Positions 16,581 to 26,715 of a DNA stretch of 64,000 nucleotides are shown piece by piece. The position numbers were made by a program, and so were the translations under genes. Below the pieces are notes generated by a model that saw nothing but the letters and a program-made list of their open reading frames with translations, searched no databases and was not told where the DNA came from. The number at the start of each line of letters is the position of its first letter. Position 1 is the first letter of the stretch. The DNA is from Pseudomonas sp. 5P_3.1_Bac2 (GTDB lineage Bacteria > Pseudomonadota > Gammaproteobacteria > Pseudomonadales > Pseudomonadaceae). The stretch spans positions 62,001 through 126,000 of the forward strand of contig NZ_JANLNY010000024.1 in the NCBI RefSeq assembly GCF_025465995.1. Reading direction: 5' to 3'.

Positions 16581-17621
16581 TTAGCCCTTATCGGAGTCAC
16601 CGAATACACCGCCGCGAATCAACGTGGCGATCACAAAGTGCTGTTGCTCAGGCTCTGGGGCTTTGTCTTTGAGTACCCAGTTATCCAGCAGGGTGTAGAA
16701 GTCCATCTTCTGCTTGGGCTGGCGATAGGCTTTGCCCTGGGTGGTGACAGAACCGTAGGGTTCGACGGCGATGGGCCCGTTAATGTCGGCGCCTTCATAC
16801 CAGGTGTCGATGCTGCGCAGGGCGTTACCGATTTTTTGCGAATGGATACCGGCTACACCATTAACGTCATACAGGGTTTTGCTCTTGTCACCGCGACCCC
16901 GTTCAAGGATCAGTTCTTGCGACGGGAAGACTTCCTGCCCTGCACCCAAACGCACAAAGGCAGTGATCTGCAGCAGCACGTGTTGTGTGCCGGCCAGACC
17001 ATCTGCGATCAAGGCGGCAAGTTGTTCTAGATTGCTGGCTTGAGTGGCCTCAGCAGGCTGGTCAAAACCGCGCAGAGAAAGGGCGAAGGCATCAAAGCGC
17101 CAGGTGTTTTGCGCCTTGCCATCAACCAGATGGGCTACGCGCACTTCCACCTGCTCGGCACCAATACGGTTACGCCACAGGAAACGACCATTGGCCAGGT
17201 TGTGCGCATAACGGCGGGCCAGCTCGGTAAAACCGCTGGCATCGACATAGCCTTTTACCGTGTCCAGCAGCTTTTGCCGGTAGGACGCTTCGTTGCAGGC
17301 TGATGGTTGGCCGGTGCCGGCCAGTACACGCAGGGTGAATTGGCTTTTTAGGGTGTCGGCGTCAGCGGGGAGGGCGGCGACATCCACGGTTTGCAGGTTG
17401 GGGTTTTCGATGGCCGCGTCGAGTTTGGCTGGGTCCTGATCTTTGGTTTTCAGGCGGTTGGAGATGGTGCCGCGCACGGATTTTTCCCGCACTTTGATGG
17501 GCGCCCAATCGGCCGCGCTGTCACGTGTGCTCCAGTCACCGGCAAAGAATACGGCGTCGGATGGGTCCAGCTTGCGTTCAAAGGCCAGTACGGATGCGGT
17601 TTTCAGAGTGTCGTTGGTCAT
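16581..17621 (-). CDS. csy3: Cas7f (Csy3) backbone protein of the Csy complex
   Basis: 346 residues. It opens with [20 protein letters not shown], then [12 protein letters not shown], and has the [14 protein letters not shown] region [14 protein letters not shown]; all are typical of Csy3. About six copies coat the crRNA spacer. It starts 23 bases after csy2 and ends 3 bases before cas6f, in an unbroken operon. Confidence 0.95.
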   Translation of the reverse strand: MTNDTLKTASVLAFERKLDPSDAVFFAGDWSTRDSAADWAPIKVREKSVRGTISNRLKTKDQDPAKLDAAIENPNLQTVDVAALPADADTLKSQFTLRVLAGTGQPSACNEASYRQKLLDTVKGYVDASGFTELARRYAHNLANGRFLWRNRIGAEQVEVRVAHLVDGKAQNTWRFDAFALSLRGFDQPAEATQASNLEQLAALIADGLAGTQHVLLQITAFVRLGAGQEVFPSQELILERGRGDKSKTLYDVNGVAGIHSQKIGNALRSIDTWYEGADINGPIAVEPYGSVTTQGKAYRQPKQKMDFYTLLDNWVLKDKAPEPEQQHFVIATLIRGGVFGDSDKG

Positions 17622-17644
17622 CTTTAGAATCCTTATAAGTGTGA

Positions 17645-18619
17645 TTAGTCGAGTTCAAAAACCGGCATCGACCGGTAGTCGTTACGGCAGCGGTACAGGC
17701 CGTTTTCCGGCTGGCTGTCGGGATACCAGAGCAGGTGTTGCGGGTTGGATAGGCGATGCGGGCTCAGCCATTGGCCAATGCCGTAAAGGCTTTCAACGAA
17801 GCAGAAAGGTGTTTGCCGATCACGTACATTGGCCACGCTGCCAGGCTCTTGCACAGCACCAAGGGCGCCGTAGCCGACTGGGATGGGCACGACCCAGCCG
17901 AGGTCTTTACGGTCGTGCTGCCATTCACTTTTGCCGTCTGCGTCGGTTTGCCAGCGCCAGTTGATACGCGCCAGCGACAACCAAGCGTCCAGTTTGCTGG
18001 CGTTTGCTTGTGCCTCTTGCAGTTCGCTGTGGCGTTTTTCCAGTAGGTCTGGCCGTTCAACCAAGGTAAAGCCCGGTAGCAGGCGCAGCTTGAGCTGGCT
18101 AAAGAGCCTGTCGCGGGGCTCTTCCTCGGCGGGCAGCGCGACGATATAGGGCCGCCGCTTGGTTGCCGGTACGGTGGCTTCAATCACGCTGCCACCGGCG
18201 ATGCGCATTTGGCTGAGCATGTCGCGCACCTGCTTGGCGGTATCAGCTGCTGTGGCATCGTCGTCTAGGGCTGGCCCTGCTACGGCAAAGACCAGGCTGA
18301 TATCCAGATGGATGCGGCCTTCTTCGACAATCGCGGCGGTGCTGCCGTCTTTATCCACCGGGTTACGGGTCAGGCGGAACTCGTTGGTGAAGCCGCCATC
18401 GGTGATTTGCTCAGCGAAACCATGGGCCACCACGCCCACCGCGTTGAATTGCAACTCCAGCCCGGCGGACAGCGTTTTACGCTCCAGCGCCCACATCAGC
18501 CCAATAAAGGCGGTGATGGAGGGAAAGCCATGGGTCAGCGGGCTGGAAATGGCGTTGGCGTTTTGCACCCGCAGGCGCGGGATAACCAACAGGTACTCAA
18601 CGTGCGGACACTTAGCCAT
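17645..18619 (-). CDS. csy2: Cas5f (Csy2) of the Csy complex
   Basis: 324 residues from the ATG at 18619 ([20 protein letters not shown]), the usual Csy2 beginning; the open frame extends further back inside csy1 but that part is not Csy2-like. It contains [18 protein letters not shown] and ends RSMPVFELD. With Csy1 it caps the 5' handle of the crRNA and helps read the PAM. The start overlaps the csy1 stop by 8 bases, a sign of coupled translation. Confidence 0.95.
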   Translation of the reverse strand: MAKCPHVEYLLVIPRLRVQNANAISSPLTHGFPSITAFIGLMWALERKTLSAGLELQFNAVGVVAHGFAEQITDGGFTNEFRLTRNPVDKDGSTAAIVEEGRIHLDISLVFAVAGPALDDDATAADTAKQVRDMLSQMRIAGGSVIEATVPATKRRPYIVALPAEEEPRDRLFSQLKLRLLPGFTLVERPDLLEKRHSELQEAQANASKLDAWLSLARINWRWQTDADGKSEWQHDRKDLGWVVPIPVGYGALGAVQEPGSVANVRDRQTPFCFVESLYGIGQWLSPHRLSNPQHLLWYPDSQPENGLYRCRNDYRSMPVFELD

Positions 18620-19976
18620 TGAGCACCTCCGGCGTGATGCTGGCGGGGCCAGCGCGGCGGCGCTGCATGGGCGCGGGCCAGTCAACGTCAATCAAGGCCT
18701 GGCGTGCCCAGTGCGCATGCTCGGCGTCACCTACTGGCAGTTTGTGTTCAGCCAAAATAGCGTTAAGCCACAGGCCGAAGCGGTGAGCGACTTGGTCGGC
18801 CCAGTCCTTAAATTCATAGGCTGTTTTAAACGCTAAGTCTTCGTCTTCGTGCTCTGGACGCGTTGGCAAATCGGCTCGGTTTGGGTCGAGCCACAGTTGC
18901 TCAAAAAGAGGCAGACGGCAGTCCGCATCCCGTGTCCAGCCGGGCTCAAGTTGGGCATGGATGGAGGTACCGAAAGCGGCCAGTGATTCACCCAGCGCAC
19001 GTTCGATGCGTTCACGCTTTTTGCGCGTGTCCATCGTAGGGTCTGGATTACTTTTCAGTAGCGTTAGTAACGCGTTAATCAGCTCCGGGACGCCTTCGTA
19101 GCGGGCAAAACGTGGCAGCGCTGACTCAATAAACAGGACGTGACGTGGGCGGTTTTGGTCCCAGGCCGGCGGTAACGATGCCAGCAGGTAATTCACCCCG
19201 CCACGCTCGCTATTGAGCTGGCTGATATTCTGCGGCTTGGTGCCGCCCAGCTTGCGTACCACCAGATTGCGGTAGTCGCTGTAGGGCGCATCATGGGCTT
19301 TGCCATCGCGCTTGGCCTGCCGGGCAAGCTTGTTGGTTTCGCCAAAGCGCGCGTCGTTGATGTCGTGATGCACCGCATGGGCGAGGCTGCTGGCAAACAA
19401 CGGTTGCAGCAGGTGATAGCCTGCGTCGTCACTCGGTTTGCCGTTGATGTGCCAGTAGAGTTGTTTGGCCAGGCTGTGGGAGGCCAGTTTGTCTGCGGTA
19501 CGAACCAGGCCTTTAAAGGCGTCGGCCCACTGTGTGGCGGTTGCCGGGTCGTTGTGCAAGGCTGCAAGCAGATCGCTGTCGCCAGCCTGCAGCCAGTCGA
19601 GCAAGCGTTTGCCTTCAACCTCAACCTTGAGAAACTTGTACACATCTAGGGCGGCGGCATTGCCGACAATATCGTCGGCATAGTCGGCACCCAGCAGGTG
19701 TGAGCCGATTTCACTGTGTTGGGTGAGGGCTTGCGGCTGAATATGCAGGCTGCTGCCTCGGGCATCCGGGTGGGTGGCCTTGAGTACGTGGGTTACGGCC
19801 TGGATTTGCGTGACACGTCGAGCCGCATCGGCGAGCCAGGTTGTGTAGTCATATTTGCCGGCAGCTTCCGCTGCGGCGTCGTCCTTCAAGCCTTTTAGCT
19901 TTGCCTCGCGCCTTTCCTCAATAAATCTGGAAATGGCGAAGCGGAATGCTGATTTGCGATCAGGTTCCTGCTGCAT
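18612..19976 (-). CDS. csy1: Cas8f (Csy1) large subunit of the Csy complex
   Basis: 454 residues. The N-terminal FRFAISRFIEERREAKL, then TWLADAARRVTQIQAVTH and HPDARGSSLH are family hallmarks. It recognises the CC PAM in type I-F systems and recruits Cas2-3. The gap to cas2-3 is 65 bases, the largest within the cas operon, so a second promoter could sit here. A 9-codon frame (19960-19989) with a better ribosome site overlaps this start; csy1 itself has GGGAGGG four bases before its ATG. Confidence 0.95.
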   Translation of the reverse strand: MQQEPDRKSAFRFAISRFIEERREAKLKGLKDDAAAEAAGKYDYTTWLADAARRVTQIQAVTHVLKATHPDARGSSLHIQPQALTQHSEIGSHLLGADYADDIVGNAAALDVYKFLKVEVEGKRLLDWLQAGDSDLLAALHNDPATATQWADAFKGLVRTADKLASHSLAKQLYWHINGKPSDDAGYHLLQPLFASSLAHAVHHDINDARFGETNKLARQAKRDGKAHDAPYSDYRNLVVRKLGGTKPQNISQLNSERGGVNYLLASLPPAWDQNRPRHVLFIESALPRFARYEGVPELINALLTLLKSNPDPTMDTRKKRERIERALGESLAAFGTSIHAQLEPGWTRDADCRLPLFEQLWLDPNRADLPTRPEHEDEDLAFKTAYEFKDWADQVAHRFGLWLNAILAEHKLPVGDAEHAHWARQALIDVDWPAPMQRRRAGPASITPEVLNG

Positions 19977-19989
19977 AGTGCCCTCCCAT
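19960..19989 (-). other. Nine-codon upstream frame overlapping the csy1 start
   Basis: AAGGAG stands seven bases before an ATG at 19989 that reads MGGHYAAGT and stops at TGA 19960-19962. It spans the csy1 ATG (19976) in another frame. It might couple or damp translation of csy1. No conservation evidence is available here. Confidence 0.35.
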
Positions 19990-20041
19990 GGATTAACTCC
20001 TTACGATTGAGTTGGTCATCGGTAATGCTTCCTTCTTGTTA

Positions 20042-23000
20042 TTACTTCTTTCTCCCAAACCCCAACTGCGGGTGATAGCGCCAGCCTTGTGTGTTGTTGA
20101 TCAGGCTGACGGTGGTAAAGCGTTCTGCGCAGCGTTGCAGTGATAGGTCTTGTGCCTCGGCTTGCTCGTTGAGCAGCGTCAGCAGGTCGTCTTCGACCCA
20201 GTGCTTGATGCGTGGGCCTAGCTCAAGGTGCAGGGGTTCGAGCAGGCTTTGCGCGGTGACATAAAGTGCGGGTTTGGCCCGTGTGGCTTGTTCGTGGATA
20301 CGGTGGGCGATGAGTCGTTGTTCGTCTTCGTCAGGCAAGAACACCAGCTCGGTTTCTTGCGTGGTTTGTTGGCGAAATGGTTGTTGCTGTGGCAGAACCC
20401 ACGTCAGTGCCGCTTGGGCAAACTGCCAGGCGCAAGCAGCGTTGAGCGGCTGCTGCGTGCGCCCCGTGTCTTGTGCTGGAGCGGTTGGTGTTACCGGCAG
20501 CATTTGCGCAGTCATGCGCGCGTGTTCCAAATCCACCAAGCTGAGTTGAGGCTGCCAGTCTGCTGGCGGGCGTGGCTGAATGCGTGGCGTGGCGGAGATA
20601 GTGCTGTATTCAGCGCTTTGCAGAAGGTTGCCCAAGCGGCGTTTGTGCAACCGCCAAGGCGACTCGGTGAGCTTGCCCGGACTTTCAAAACCCGGATGGA
20701 TAAACACCGCTTTGGGGTAGCCGTCGCTGGCTTTGTCCTGTTTGAAATAGCGCAGGTTGGTATCAAAAATCAGGATGTTGGGCGTCTGGCAGCTTTGGTT
20801 ACGGTGGCGCTGTACACGTCCGGCCAGTTGGATCAGTGAGCGCATGGAGGACGGCTCAACCACGGCCCAGTCGTAGTCGTGATCGCGGCCTACTTCGGTT
20901 ACGGGTGAGCCCAGCACCACAAAGAGTTGATGTTGCTGCGGGTTGCCGTCGATGGCGCGGCGAATCTCCGGAAGATCGTACACAGCCTGTGGCTTGCGGC
21001 GATTAAGGCAGGTGTCCAGACGGTTTTCGATGGCCGAGCGTTGCAGCAACGGGAAGCGCGAGTGATACACACATAGGTGAATCTGATGATTGTCGGGTGC
21101 GCCTAAACGCAGCAGTTCTTGCGCCACCTCGAACAGCGGTTCGATGTTGGCCATACGCACCAGACCAAAGCTGACCTGCTTGCCACTGTGTGGGCAGGTT
21201 TCGTGGTGGCGGCTATGGGCTTGGCCAATAGCCTTAAGCACTTCGCCAGCGAAGGCACGGCGTACGGCGGATTCTTGCTTGGCGCTGATTTGTAGCGGCA
21301 GTAGTTCACCGCAGCGTTTGGGGCCATCACGCTCAATACTCTGTGCCAGTGCTTGTACGCGGCGTTGCACAAAGGCCTCATGGGCGTGGCTAAAACTAGA
21401 TGCATCGGCGAGTTGCTGGGGCTGCGCGGTAAATTCATCGAGCCACAGGCAGGCGATTGGCACAGGGCTGTCGCTGCCGCCGTACTGACCGCGATTACGC
21501 TGGTAATGCTGGCGCCCAGCCCGGTAAGCCTGAAACATGCCTTCCACCAAGGCCGGTGGCAGGGTCGCCGAGGACAGCAGCACGCGGCTGCCGAGCAGGC
21601 CGGCCCAATGCACTAAGCGGGTCAGGGCCGGTAAGTCGGCTAGGTCAAAATCATCCAGTTCATCGAGTACTAAATCACTGCTCATCAGGCGTAGCATCGG
21701 AGCAATTTGCCTGCCAGCGCGTTGCGCTTCGGTGGCGGGCATCAGGTGGTCGATGGTGCAGACCAACAAAGGTGCCGACAACAGCGAGCGGATGCGCTCG
21801 TCATGCATGGCTTTGGCGAGCAGCGGATGATCGGCGTGTTGACCTTCGTAAAGGACGTGACTGTCTTCTTCGAGCAGTTCTTGAATCGACTCCGAGCCGG
21901 TGTTCTGCGCTTGCTCCTGGTAATACTCAAACAGCGCGCGGCTGGCCGAGCCGCCCACGCGGATGGCCAGTTCGTCTTCGCTCAGGTGCAGGTCTTTGCG
22001 GTAGCTGTGCCCGGTTTGCTGGGTCAAGGTGCGCAGGCCCAAGGCAAAGGTGGCGCGCATGCCCTGTTGCGGGTCGGCCAGGGCATAGAGCACACGGGCG
22101 TTGGCCAAAGTTTTGCCGCAGCCTGTAGAGGCCATATTGACGATAAAAGCACCCTGTTCGGCAGCTTGTGCGCGCAGGCTGGTGGCGGCGTCAAAGGCTT
22201 TGTCTTGCCAACGAAAGCGTTCGTTATTGCTGCGCTTTTTTAAGCCACGATGGCGGGCGAGGCGCGGTAGGTAGCGTTCAAAACCGGGCAAACTATGGCA
22301 GAGGCTGCCGGCTAAGCGGGCGACACCGAGCAAGTGCTCATCCAGTGGTTGCTTGAGCTTGCCGTCGCGGTCGGTATTGGCGAACAGCTTGGGGTTGGTG
22401 TCACCCTTGATGCGCTCTGCGGACTTGGCGTCGAGGCTGGAGTAGTGATGGTCGGCCAGCATCAGGCACAGCCGGGCCAGATGCATGGCATAGGGATTGT
22501 CCAGCCAATCACTGTGGCGGGGTTTGTTATTTAAGGTCTGCAGGCGCACTGCCAGTTTTGCGGCCTGGGTGCGCCATTTGGGCAGCAGCACCGGCAGTTC
22601 ATGGGCGAAGTCCCAATAGGGACTTATGCTGGCCTTGCTTGCCTGTTGTTTGATTTCATTCCAGGTGCTGTCCACGCTGTCCAGCAAGTTGCCTAGAGTC
22701 GAGGCGTTGAAATGATCGGCTTTTTTACCCAGCCATTGCTGTTGCAGGGTCATTGGATCGAGCACCGGCTTAACGGGTAAGCGGTGGTGCGTCACCACCA
22801 GCCAGGCGATGGCGGCTGCCAAAGGGGGGAGCCCTTTGAAGGGCGGCGGCGTGGCGGTGTCCAGTCCGTCACGCAGATAACGCTCTGTGGCCAGCCAAGT
22901 GGCGTCATCAACTGGGCTGGGGTTGGCTAGGCGGCTGAGCCAGGTGGTGTCGTCATCGTTACCGACAAAAGCCAGAAATAAACGCAGCGAGACCCACTCA

Positions 23001-23443
23001 TGGCGGTACAGGTTTTTTTCATTATGTTGCCCGCGTAAGCGTTGCTGGAAGGCCACACTGGCCTTGCCGAGGTCGTGGAGCAGGGCCGCGAGCTGTGCCA
23101 GCAGCTTGATGTCTTCGCCCGTGTGCCAGTTGTTTTCATCGGCTTTGCGCAGCACATCGCGTTGGGTGCTGTTGGTGGGCACTGCACCTTGCTCGTTAAA
23201 GCGGCTGGCATCGCCGACCACCCACAGCAGTTCACTGTGATCCTTACCGTGTATCCAATGACAGGCCACGGCAGTATTACGGCGTGCGCTTTTGCGCAGC
23301 AATTTGCGTAGCGTATCCAGCCCTGCTTGGGTGATGGGGGTTTGCCAGGTGCGTTCGCCACGACGCTCGGCGAACTGGTCAAGAATGCGCCGGGTTTCCA
23401 CCAGCGCGCGTTTTTCACATTGCGCGATGAGCAGGATATTCAT
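20042..23443 (-). CDS. cas3: Cas2-3 fusion nuclease-helicase (type I-F Cas3)
   Basis: 1133 residues. The first 95 or so (MNILLIAQCEKRALVETRR) are the Cas2 domain fused to Cas3, the hallmark of type I-F. An HD nuclease follows with LLHDLGK at about 121-127 and RHEW near 147. The SF2 helicase has Walker A MASTGCGKT near 438-446, motif II LVLDELDDFD at 591-600, and SSATLP and QLAGRVQRHR later. It joins Cas1 for spacer integration and degrades DNA marked by the Csy complex. Its ATG overlaps the cas1 stop (ATGA). Confidence 0.96.
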   Translation of the reverse strand: MNILLIAQCEKRALVETRRILDQFAERRGERTWQTPITQAGLDTLRKLLRKSARRNTAVACHWIHGKDHSELLWVVGDASRFNEQGAVPTNSTQRDVLRKADENNWHTGEDIKLLAQLAALLHDLGKASVAFQQRLRGQHNEKNLYRHEWVSLRLFLAFVGNDDDTTWLSRLANPSPVDDATWLATERYLRDGLDTATPPPFKGLPPLAAAIAWLVVTHHRLPVKPVLDPMTLQQQWLGKKADHFNASTLGNLLDSVDSTWNEIKQQASKASISPYWDFAHELPVLLPKWRTQAAKLAVRLQTLNNKPRHSDWLDNPYAMHLARLCLMLADHHYSSLDAKSAERIKGDTNPKLFANTDRDGKLKQPLDEHLLGVARLAGSLCHSLPGFERYLPRLARHRGLKKRSNNERFRWQDKAFDAATSLRAQAAEQGAFIVNMASTGCGKTLANARVLYALADPQQGMRATFALGLRTLTQQTGHSYRKDLHLSEDELAIRVGGSASRALFEYYQEQAQNTGSESIQELLEEDSHVLYEGQHADHPLLAKAMHDERIRSLLSAPLLVCTIDHLMPATEAQRAGRQIAPMLRLMSSDLVLDELDDFDLADLPALTRLVHWAGLLGSRVLLSSATLPPALVEGMFQAYRAGRQHYQRNRGQYGGSDSPVPIACLWLDEFTAQPQQLADASSFSHAHEAFVQRRVQALAQSIERDGPKRCGELLPLQISAKQESAVRRAFAGEVLKAIGQAHSRHHETCPHSGKQVSFGLVRMANIEPLFEVAQELLRLGAPDNHQIHLCVYHSRFPLLQRSAIENRLDTCLNRRKPQAVYDLPEIRRAIDGNPQQHQLFVVLGSPVTEVGRDHDYDWAVVEPSSMRSLIQLAGRVQRHRNQSCQTPNILIFDTNLRYFKQDKASDGYPKAVFIHPGFESPGKLTESPWRLHKRRLGNLLQSAEYSTISATPRIQPRPPADWQPQLSLVDLEHARMTAQMLPVTPTAPAQDTGRTQQPLNAACAWQFAQAALTWVLPQQQPFRQQTTQETELVFLPDEDEQRLIAHRIHEQATRAKPALYVTAQSLLEPLHLELGPRIKHWVEDDLLTLLNEQAEAQDLSLQRCAERFTTVSLINNTQGWRYHPQLGFGRKK

Positions 23444-24405
23444 TGACCGGTGCGCTCAGCGACGTCTTTGAGTGTATCGATCATAAAATCCAAGGCTTCG
23501 CTGCGCGTCAGATTCTCGATACAGGCTTGGCGAAACTCTTGTTCCTCATCACCGCGCACGGCACTGATAAAGGCTTGGGGCAAGATGGTGGCGTCTTTGA
23601 TCAGGTCTGCCACGTCAAACACCAAGCCTCCTCGACGGGTTTTACCGTGCAGCACGGCTAAACCATGGGGGATGCCCAACACCCAGGTAGCGCTGGCGGC
23701 CAGGCCATAAGCCAAGTAGTTGCCATGGTCGAGAAAAGCATTGGCCGGGTCGCCACCGGTGCCGTTCTTGGCCCGCACAAATTCGCCGTAACCAGTGGCG
23801 CGGGCAGCCAGGGCAAACAGCTGCTTGCTTAAGCGCGCCTCTTCGGTGAGCAGATGGGTGTTATCGGGCAAGGTGTCTAGGGTCTTGAGCGAGGCGTCGA
23901 GGGCGCGCTCCAGTTCTGCAGCATCAATATTGAAGCCGGCATCGCGCAACGCGCGGCTCTGCCAGCTCTGGCGAATACGCTTGAGGCGGGCGCGCTGAAA
24001 GTGTTTGGCGGCGGCTAAGCGCAGGGCATCATCAAACCAAAAGCGCACCCAGTGTTGTAGGTACTCAGTGGGGCGGTATTCACTTTGCGGCGAGAACCAA
24101 GCGACTTCGATATCCACTTCATTAACGGAAAACAGCGGCGTCCCACCGCCGCCACAAAAGCCAACCAGCACGCCTGCTTTGGCCAGTTCACGCATGGCTG
24201 CTTGGGTAATCGAGGTGCCGGTGCCGAGCAAGATAGTGGTGGTATTGGCGATGGGGATATTCCAATACAGCGACTGTTTGCCAGCGTCGGTCACGTACTC
24301 AACCCGCCCGCCGTTAACCAGCACCCGACAGTGCTGTAGGTAGTAAAGATTGGCGCGCTTGGAGTGGAGAATCGACTTCAGGTCGCTGGCTTTAATATCT
24401 TCCAT
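23440..24405 (-). CDS. cas1: Cas1 integrase, type I-F
   Basis: 321 residues. Metal-binding residues are visible: Glu189 in LLTEEARLSK, His253 in AVLHGKTRRGG, Asp264 and Asp267 in LVFDVADLIKDA. The beginning SDLKSILHSKRANLYYLQHC is typical of I-F Cas1. It forms the integration complex with Cas2-3. GGAG precedes the ATG by six bases. As first gene of the operon, its promoter must lie in the 220-base region shared with leader 2. Confidence 0.97.
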   Translation of the reverse strand: MEDIKASDLKSILHSKRANLYYLQHCRVLVNGGRVEYVTDAGKQSLYWNIPIANTTTILLGTGTSITQAAMRELAKAGVLVGFCGGGGTPLFSVNEVDIEVAWFSPQSEYRPTEYLQHWVRFWFDDALRLAAAKHFQRARLKRIRQSWQSRALRDAGFNIDAAELERALDASLKTLDTLPDNTHLLTEEARLSKQLFALAARATGYGEFVRAKNGTGGDPANAFLDHGNYLAYGLAASATWVLGIPHGLAVLHGKTRRGGLVFDVADLIKDATILPQAFISAVRGDEEQEFRQACIENLTRSEALDFMIDTLKDVAERTGQ

Positions 24406-24625
24406 AACCGCTCCATAAATTCCGTCTTGATGGCAGTTTGCCTTCTTGAGGAAAGGAATGAAACGTAGCCGTTAGTACTAGTACTCGATTTTGCGACCCT
24501 CTTTTTAAAGTGATAAATCGAGTCTTGTTAAATCAACAACTTAGCTACAGGCTTGAAAAGAGGGTTAATGCCGTCTAATCGGCTGAGAGGCTTTGATAGC
24601 GCGGCTTTTGCGGGTAATGTCTCTA
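24406..24625 (+). promoter_or_regulatory. Leader of array 2 and divergent cas1 promoter region
   Basis: Non-coding DNA between cas1 and the first repeat of array 2. It contains a perfect 12-bp palindrome AGTACTAGTACT (24474-24485), an 8-bp inverted repeat ACTCGATT (24483-24490) / AATCGAGT (24516-24523), the GACCCT motif (24495-24500) shared with leader 1, an IHF site, and CTCTA immediately before the repeat. The palindromes are on the cas1-proximal half and absent from leader 1, so they may be operators for the cas promoter. Confidence 0.75.
24531..24543 (+). promoter_or_regulatory. IHF-binding site in leader 2
   Basis: AATCAACAACTTA, identical to the site in leader 1, fits WATCAANNNNTTR fully and lies 82 bases before the first repeat. 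Confidence 0.8.
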
Positions 24626-26333
24626 GTTCACTGCCGAATAGGCAGCTCAGAAATCAAAGCGGGCCTGACGGACGCACCTCCGGGAGTTCACTGCCGAATA
24701 GGCAGCTCAGAAATAATGTTCGTTGGCATTTGATCTCTCACTGTTGTTCACTGCCGAATAGGCAGCTCAGAAAAGCCGCCCGCCACCCCGGCCAGCAGGC
24801 AGACGGTTCACTGCCGAATAGGCAGCTCAGAAATTTTCTTTTTTGCTCGGGTAAGTCTTTTTCGGGTTCACTGCCGAATAGGCAGCTCAGAAAATCGTCC
24901 TGGTCATTGAGCCGCTGGCTTTTGAGTTCACTGCCGAATAGGCAGCTCAGAAATCAATGCGCGTCTCGACTTTGCTAATGCGCACGTTCACTGCCGAATA
25001 GGCAGCTCAGAAAAACCACCTGGCGTGAATAGCCAGGCCTGGCGCGTTCACTGCCGAATAGGCAGCTCAGAAAGTTCACCAAGATCGGCTCGGTAGCGCT
25101 CTAGCGTTCACTGCCGAATAGGCAGCTCAGAAAGGCCGCATAACCGATGCCCCAGGAGAAAACGGGTTCACTGCCGAATAGGCAGCTCAGAAAAGATGAA
25201 CCTTGAATCTGGCGCTGAGTAATCGGTTCACTGCCGAATAGGCAGCTCAGAAAAGGAACTCTTCGATGATTTCATCGGTGGCGTTGTTCACTGCCGAATA
25301 GGCAGCTCAGAAACGCGACGCGGCCATTATGGGCGGTGCGTTCGAGTTCACTGCCGAATAGGCAGCTCAGAAAGGGTTGGTTGCAGTGGATCTTCAAGAT
25401 CATTAGTTCACTGCCGAATAGGCAGCTCAGAAATCCGGCGGTATCACGGCCGTCGACCTGGCAAAGTTCACTGCCGAATAGGCAGCTCAGAAATGGTGGC
25501 GCCACGGCCATCGCGGCGATTGATGGTTCACTGCCGAATAGGCAGCTCAGAAAATTAAAAGCTTGGAAATCGGATCGCGACCACTGTTCACTGCCGAATA
25601 GGCAGCTCAGAAATGATAAAACAGCACGCGCAGTAACAGCGGAAAGTTCACTGCCGAATAGGCAGCTCAGAAATATTCCGGCTTGGTACAAGCGCCCTAA
25701 TCACCGTTCACTGCCGAATAGGCAGCTCAGAAAAACGCATCGGTATCAATACCGGGAATCAGGCTGTTCACTGCCGAATAGGCAGCTCAGAAAATCGCGT
25801 GTAGTGGAGAAGCAGATCACGTTACGTTCACTGCCGAATAGGCAGCTCAGAAATGAAAGCGGGCAGGTAGGGGGCTCCGGCCCCCGTTCACTGCCGAATA
25901 GGCAGCTCAGAAAACCACCACGCTGAACTGCTTGCGCAGCGTCCAGTTCACTGCCGAATAGGCAGCTCAGAAAAAGACCCTCGCCAAACTGGCTAACCAC
26001 GCTGCGTTCACTGCCGAATAGGCAGCTCAGAAATAGTGGTGCTAGGTCTGGCAACCCAAGGCATCGTTCACTGCCGAATAGGCAGCTCAGAAAACAAAAG
26101 ACAACATGATGGCGCGCGTCTGGATGTTCACTGCCGAATAGGCAGCTCAGAAAGATAACGGCATTGGAGCCGTTAGTTACGGATAGTTCACTGCCGAATA
26201 GGCAGCTCAGAAATATTAGAGGGTGACGAATTGGGGGTCTGGGGTGTTCACTGCCGAATAGGCAGCTCAGAAACAATAGCGCTGCGTCACCAGTCGGATC
26301 TGCTCGTTCACTGCCGAATAGGCAGCCAGTGAT
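24626..26333 (+). CRISPR. Type I-F CRISPR array 2: 29 repeats, 28 spacers
   Basis: Repeats of 28 bases at strict 60-base intervals with 32-base spacers, transcribed rightward away from cas1. Every repeat begins GTTCA, has hairpin CTGCC-GAATA-GGCAG and handle CTCAGAAA. Only the last (26306-26333) is degenerate, its handle replaced after GGCAGC, marking the leader-distal end. The repeat differs from array 1 at the first base and the second loop base. Some spacers carry protein-like or hairpin sequence (for example GGGGGCTCCGGCCCCC within 25854-25885), consistent with phage or plasmid origin, but no match could be searched. Confidence 0.98.
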
Positions 26334-26399
26334 TTTCCATAAGTAGCGATATGCGCTTTGCGGCTTAATTGGCCCGTGGGGCGGGGATAGGGCGGCAGG

Positions 26400-26419
26400 G
26401 GCGGGTCTGGGGACCCGCC
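26400..26419 (-). terminator. GC-rich hairpin after the DUF1161 gene
   Basis: GGCGGGTC and GACCCGCC form a perfect 8-bp stem around TGGG, 10 bases beyond the stop of the minus-strand DUF1161 gene. No T run follows, so it may be a weak terminator or an RNA stabiliser. It also separates that gene from array 2. Confidence 0.5.
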
Positions 26420-26429
26420 TGGTTAACGC

Positions 26430-26660
26430 TTAGTTGTTGCGCTGATAGATGATCTTTTTCGTGCCGCCGTCGCAGCTGCCGACCACCATATTGGGGTCTT
26501 TGGCTTCGTCGTTGCTGACGACTTCGAGGGTGTAGCTGGCCACGCCGTTGGCTTGGATTTTCGCCTCGATTTCGGCGCGCAGTTCTTCGCAGGGTTTTGG
26601 CGCGGCCAAGGCGGCGCTGCTGACCAGGGTAAGCAGGGCAATAGGGATAAGTTTGTTCAT
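26430..26660 (-). CDS. DUF1161 family secreted protein
   Basis: 76 residues from the ATG at 26660, preceded by GGAG. A signal peptide (LIPIALLTLVSSAALAA) leads to the mature sequence APKPCEELRAEIEAKIQ, with a second cysteine in VVGSCDGGTKKI. The two cysteines probably form a disulphide in the periplasm. This is the DUF1161 pattern; function unknown. Confidence 0.85.
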   Translation of the reverse strand: MNKLIPIALLTLVSSAALAAPKPCEELRAEIEAKIQANGVASYTLEVVSNDEAKDPNMVVGSCDGGTKKIIYQRNN

Positions 26661-26715
26661 GGTAAAGCTCCTTGAGTGAACAGTCCGACAGCCATATGGA
26701 CTGGCTAGCATAGTG

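Noticed and set aside
13878..26333. Anti-CRISPR or Aca genes, and in-window self-targeting spacers
   Set aside because: No small extra gene lies in or beside the cas operon, and I could not see any spacer matching another part of the window. A proper search of all spacers is needed to exclude targets elsewhere.
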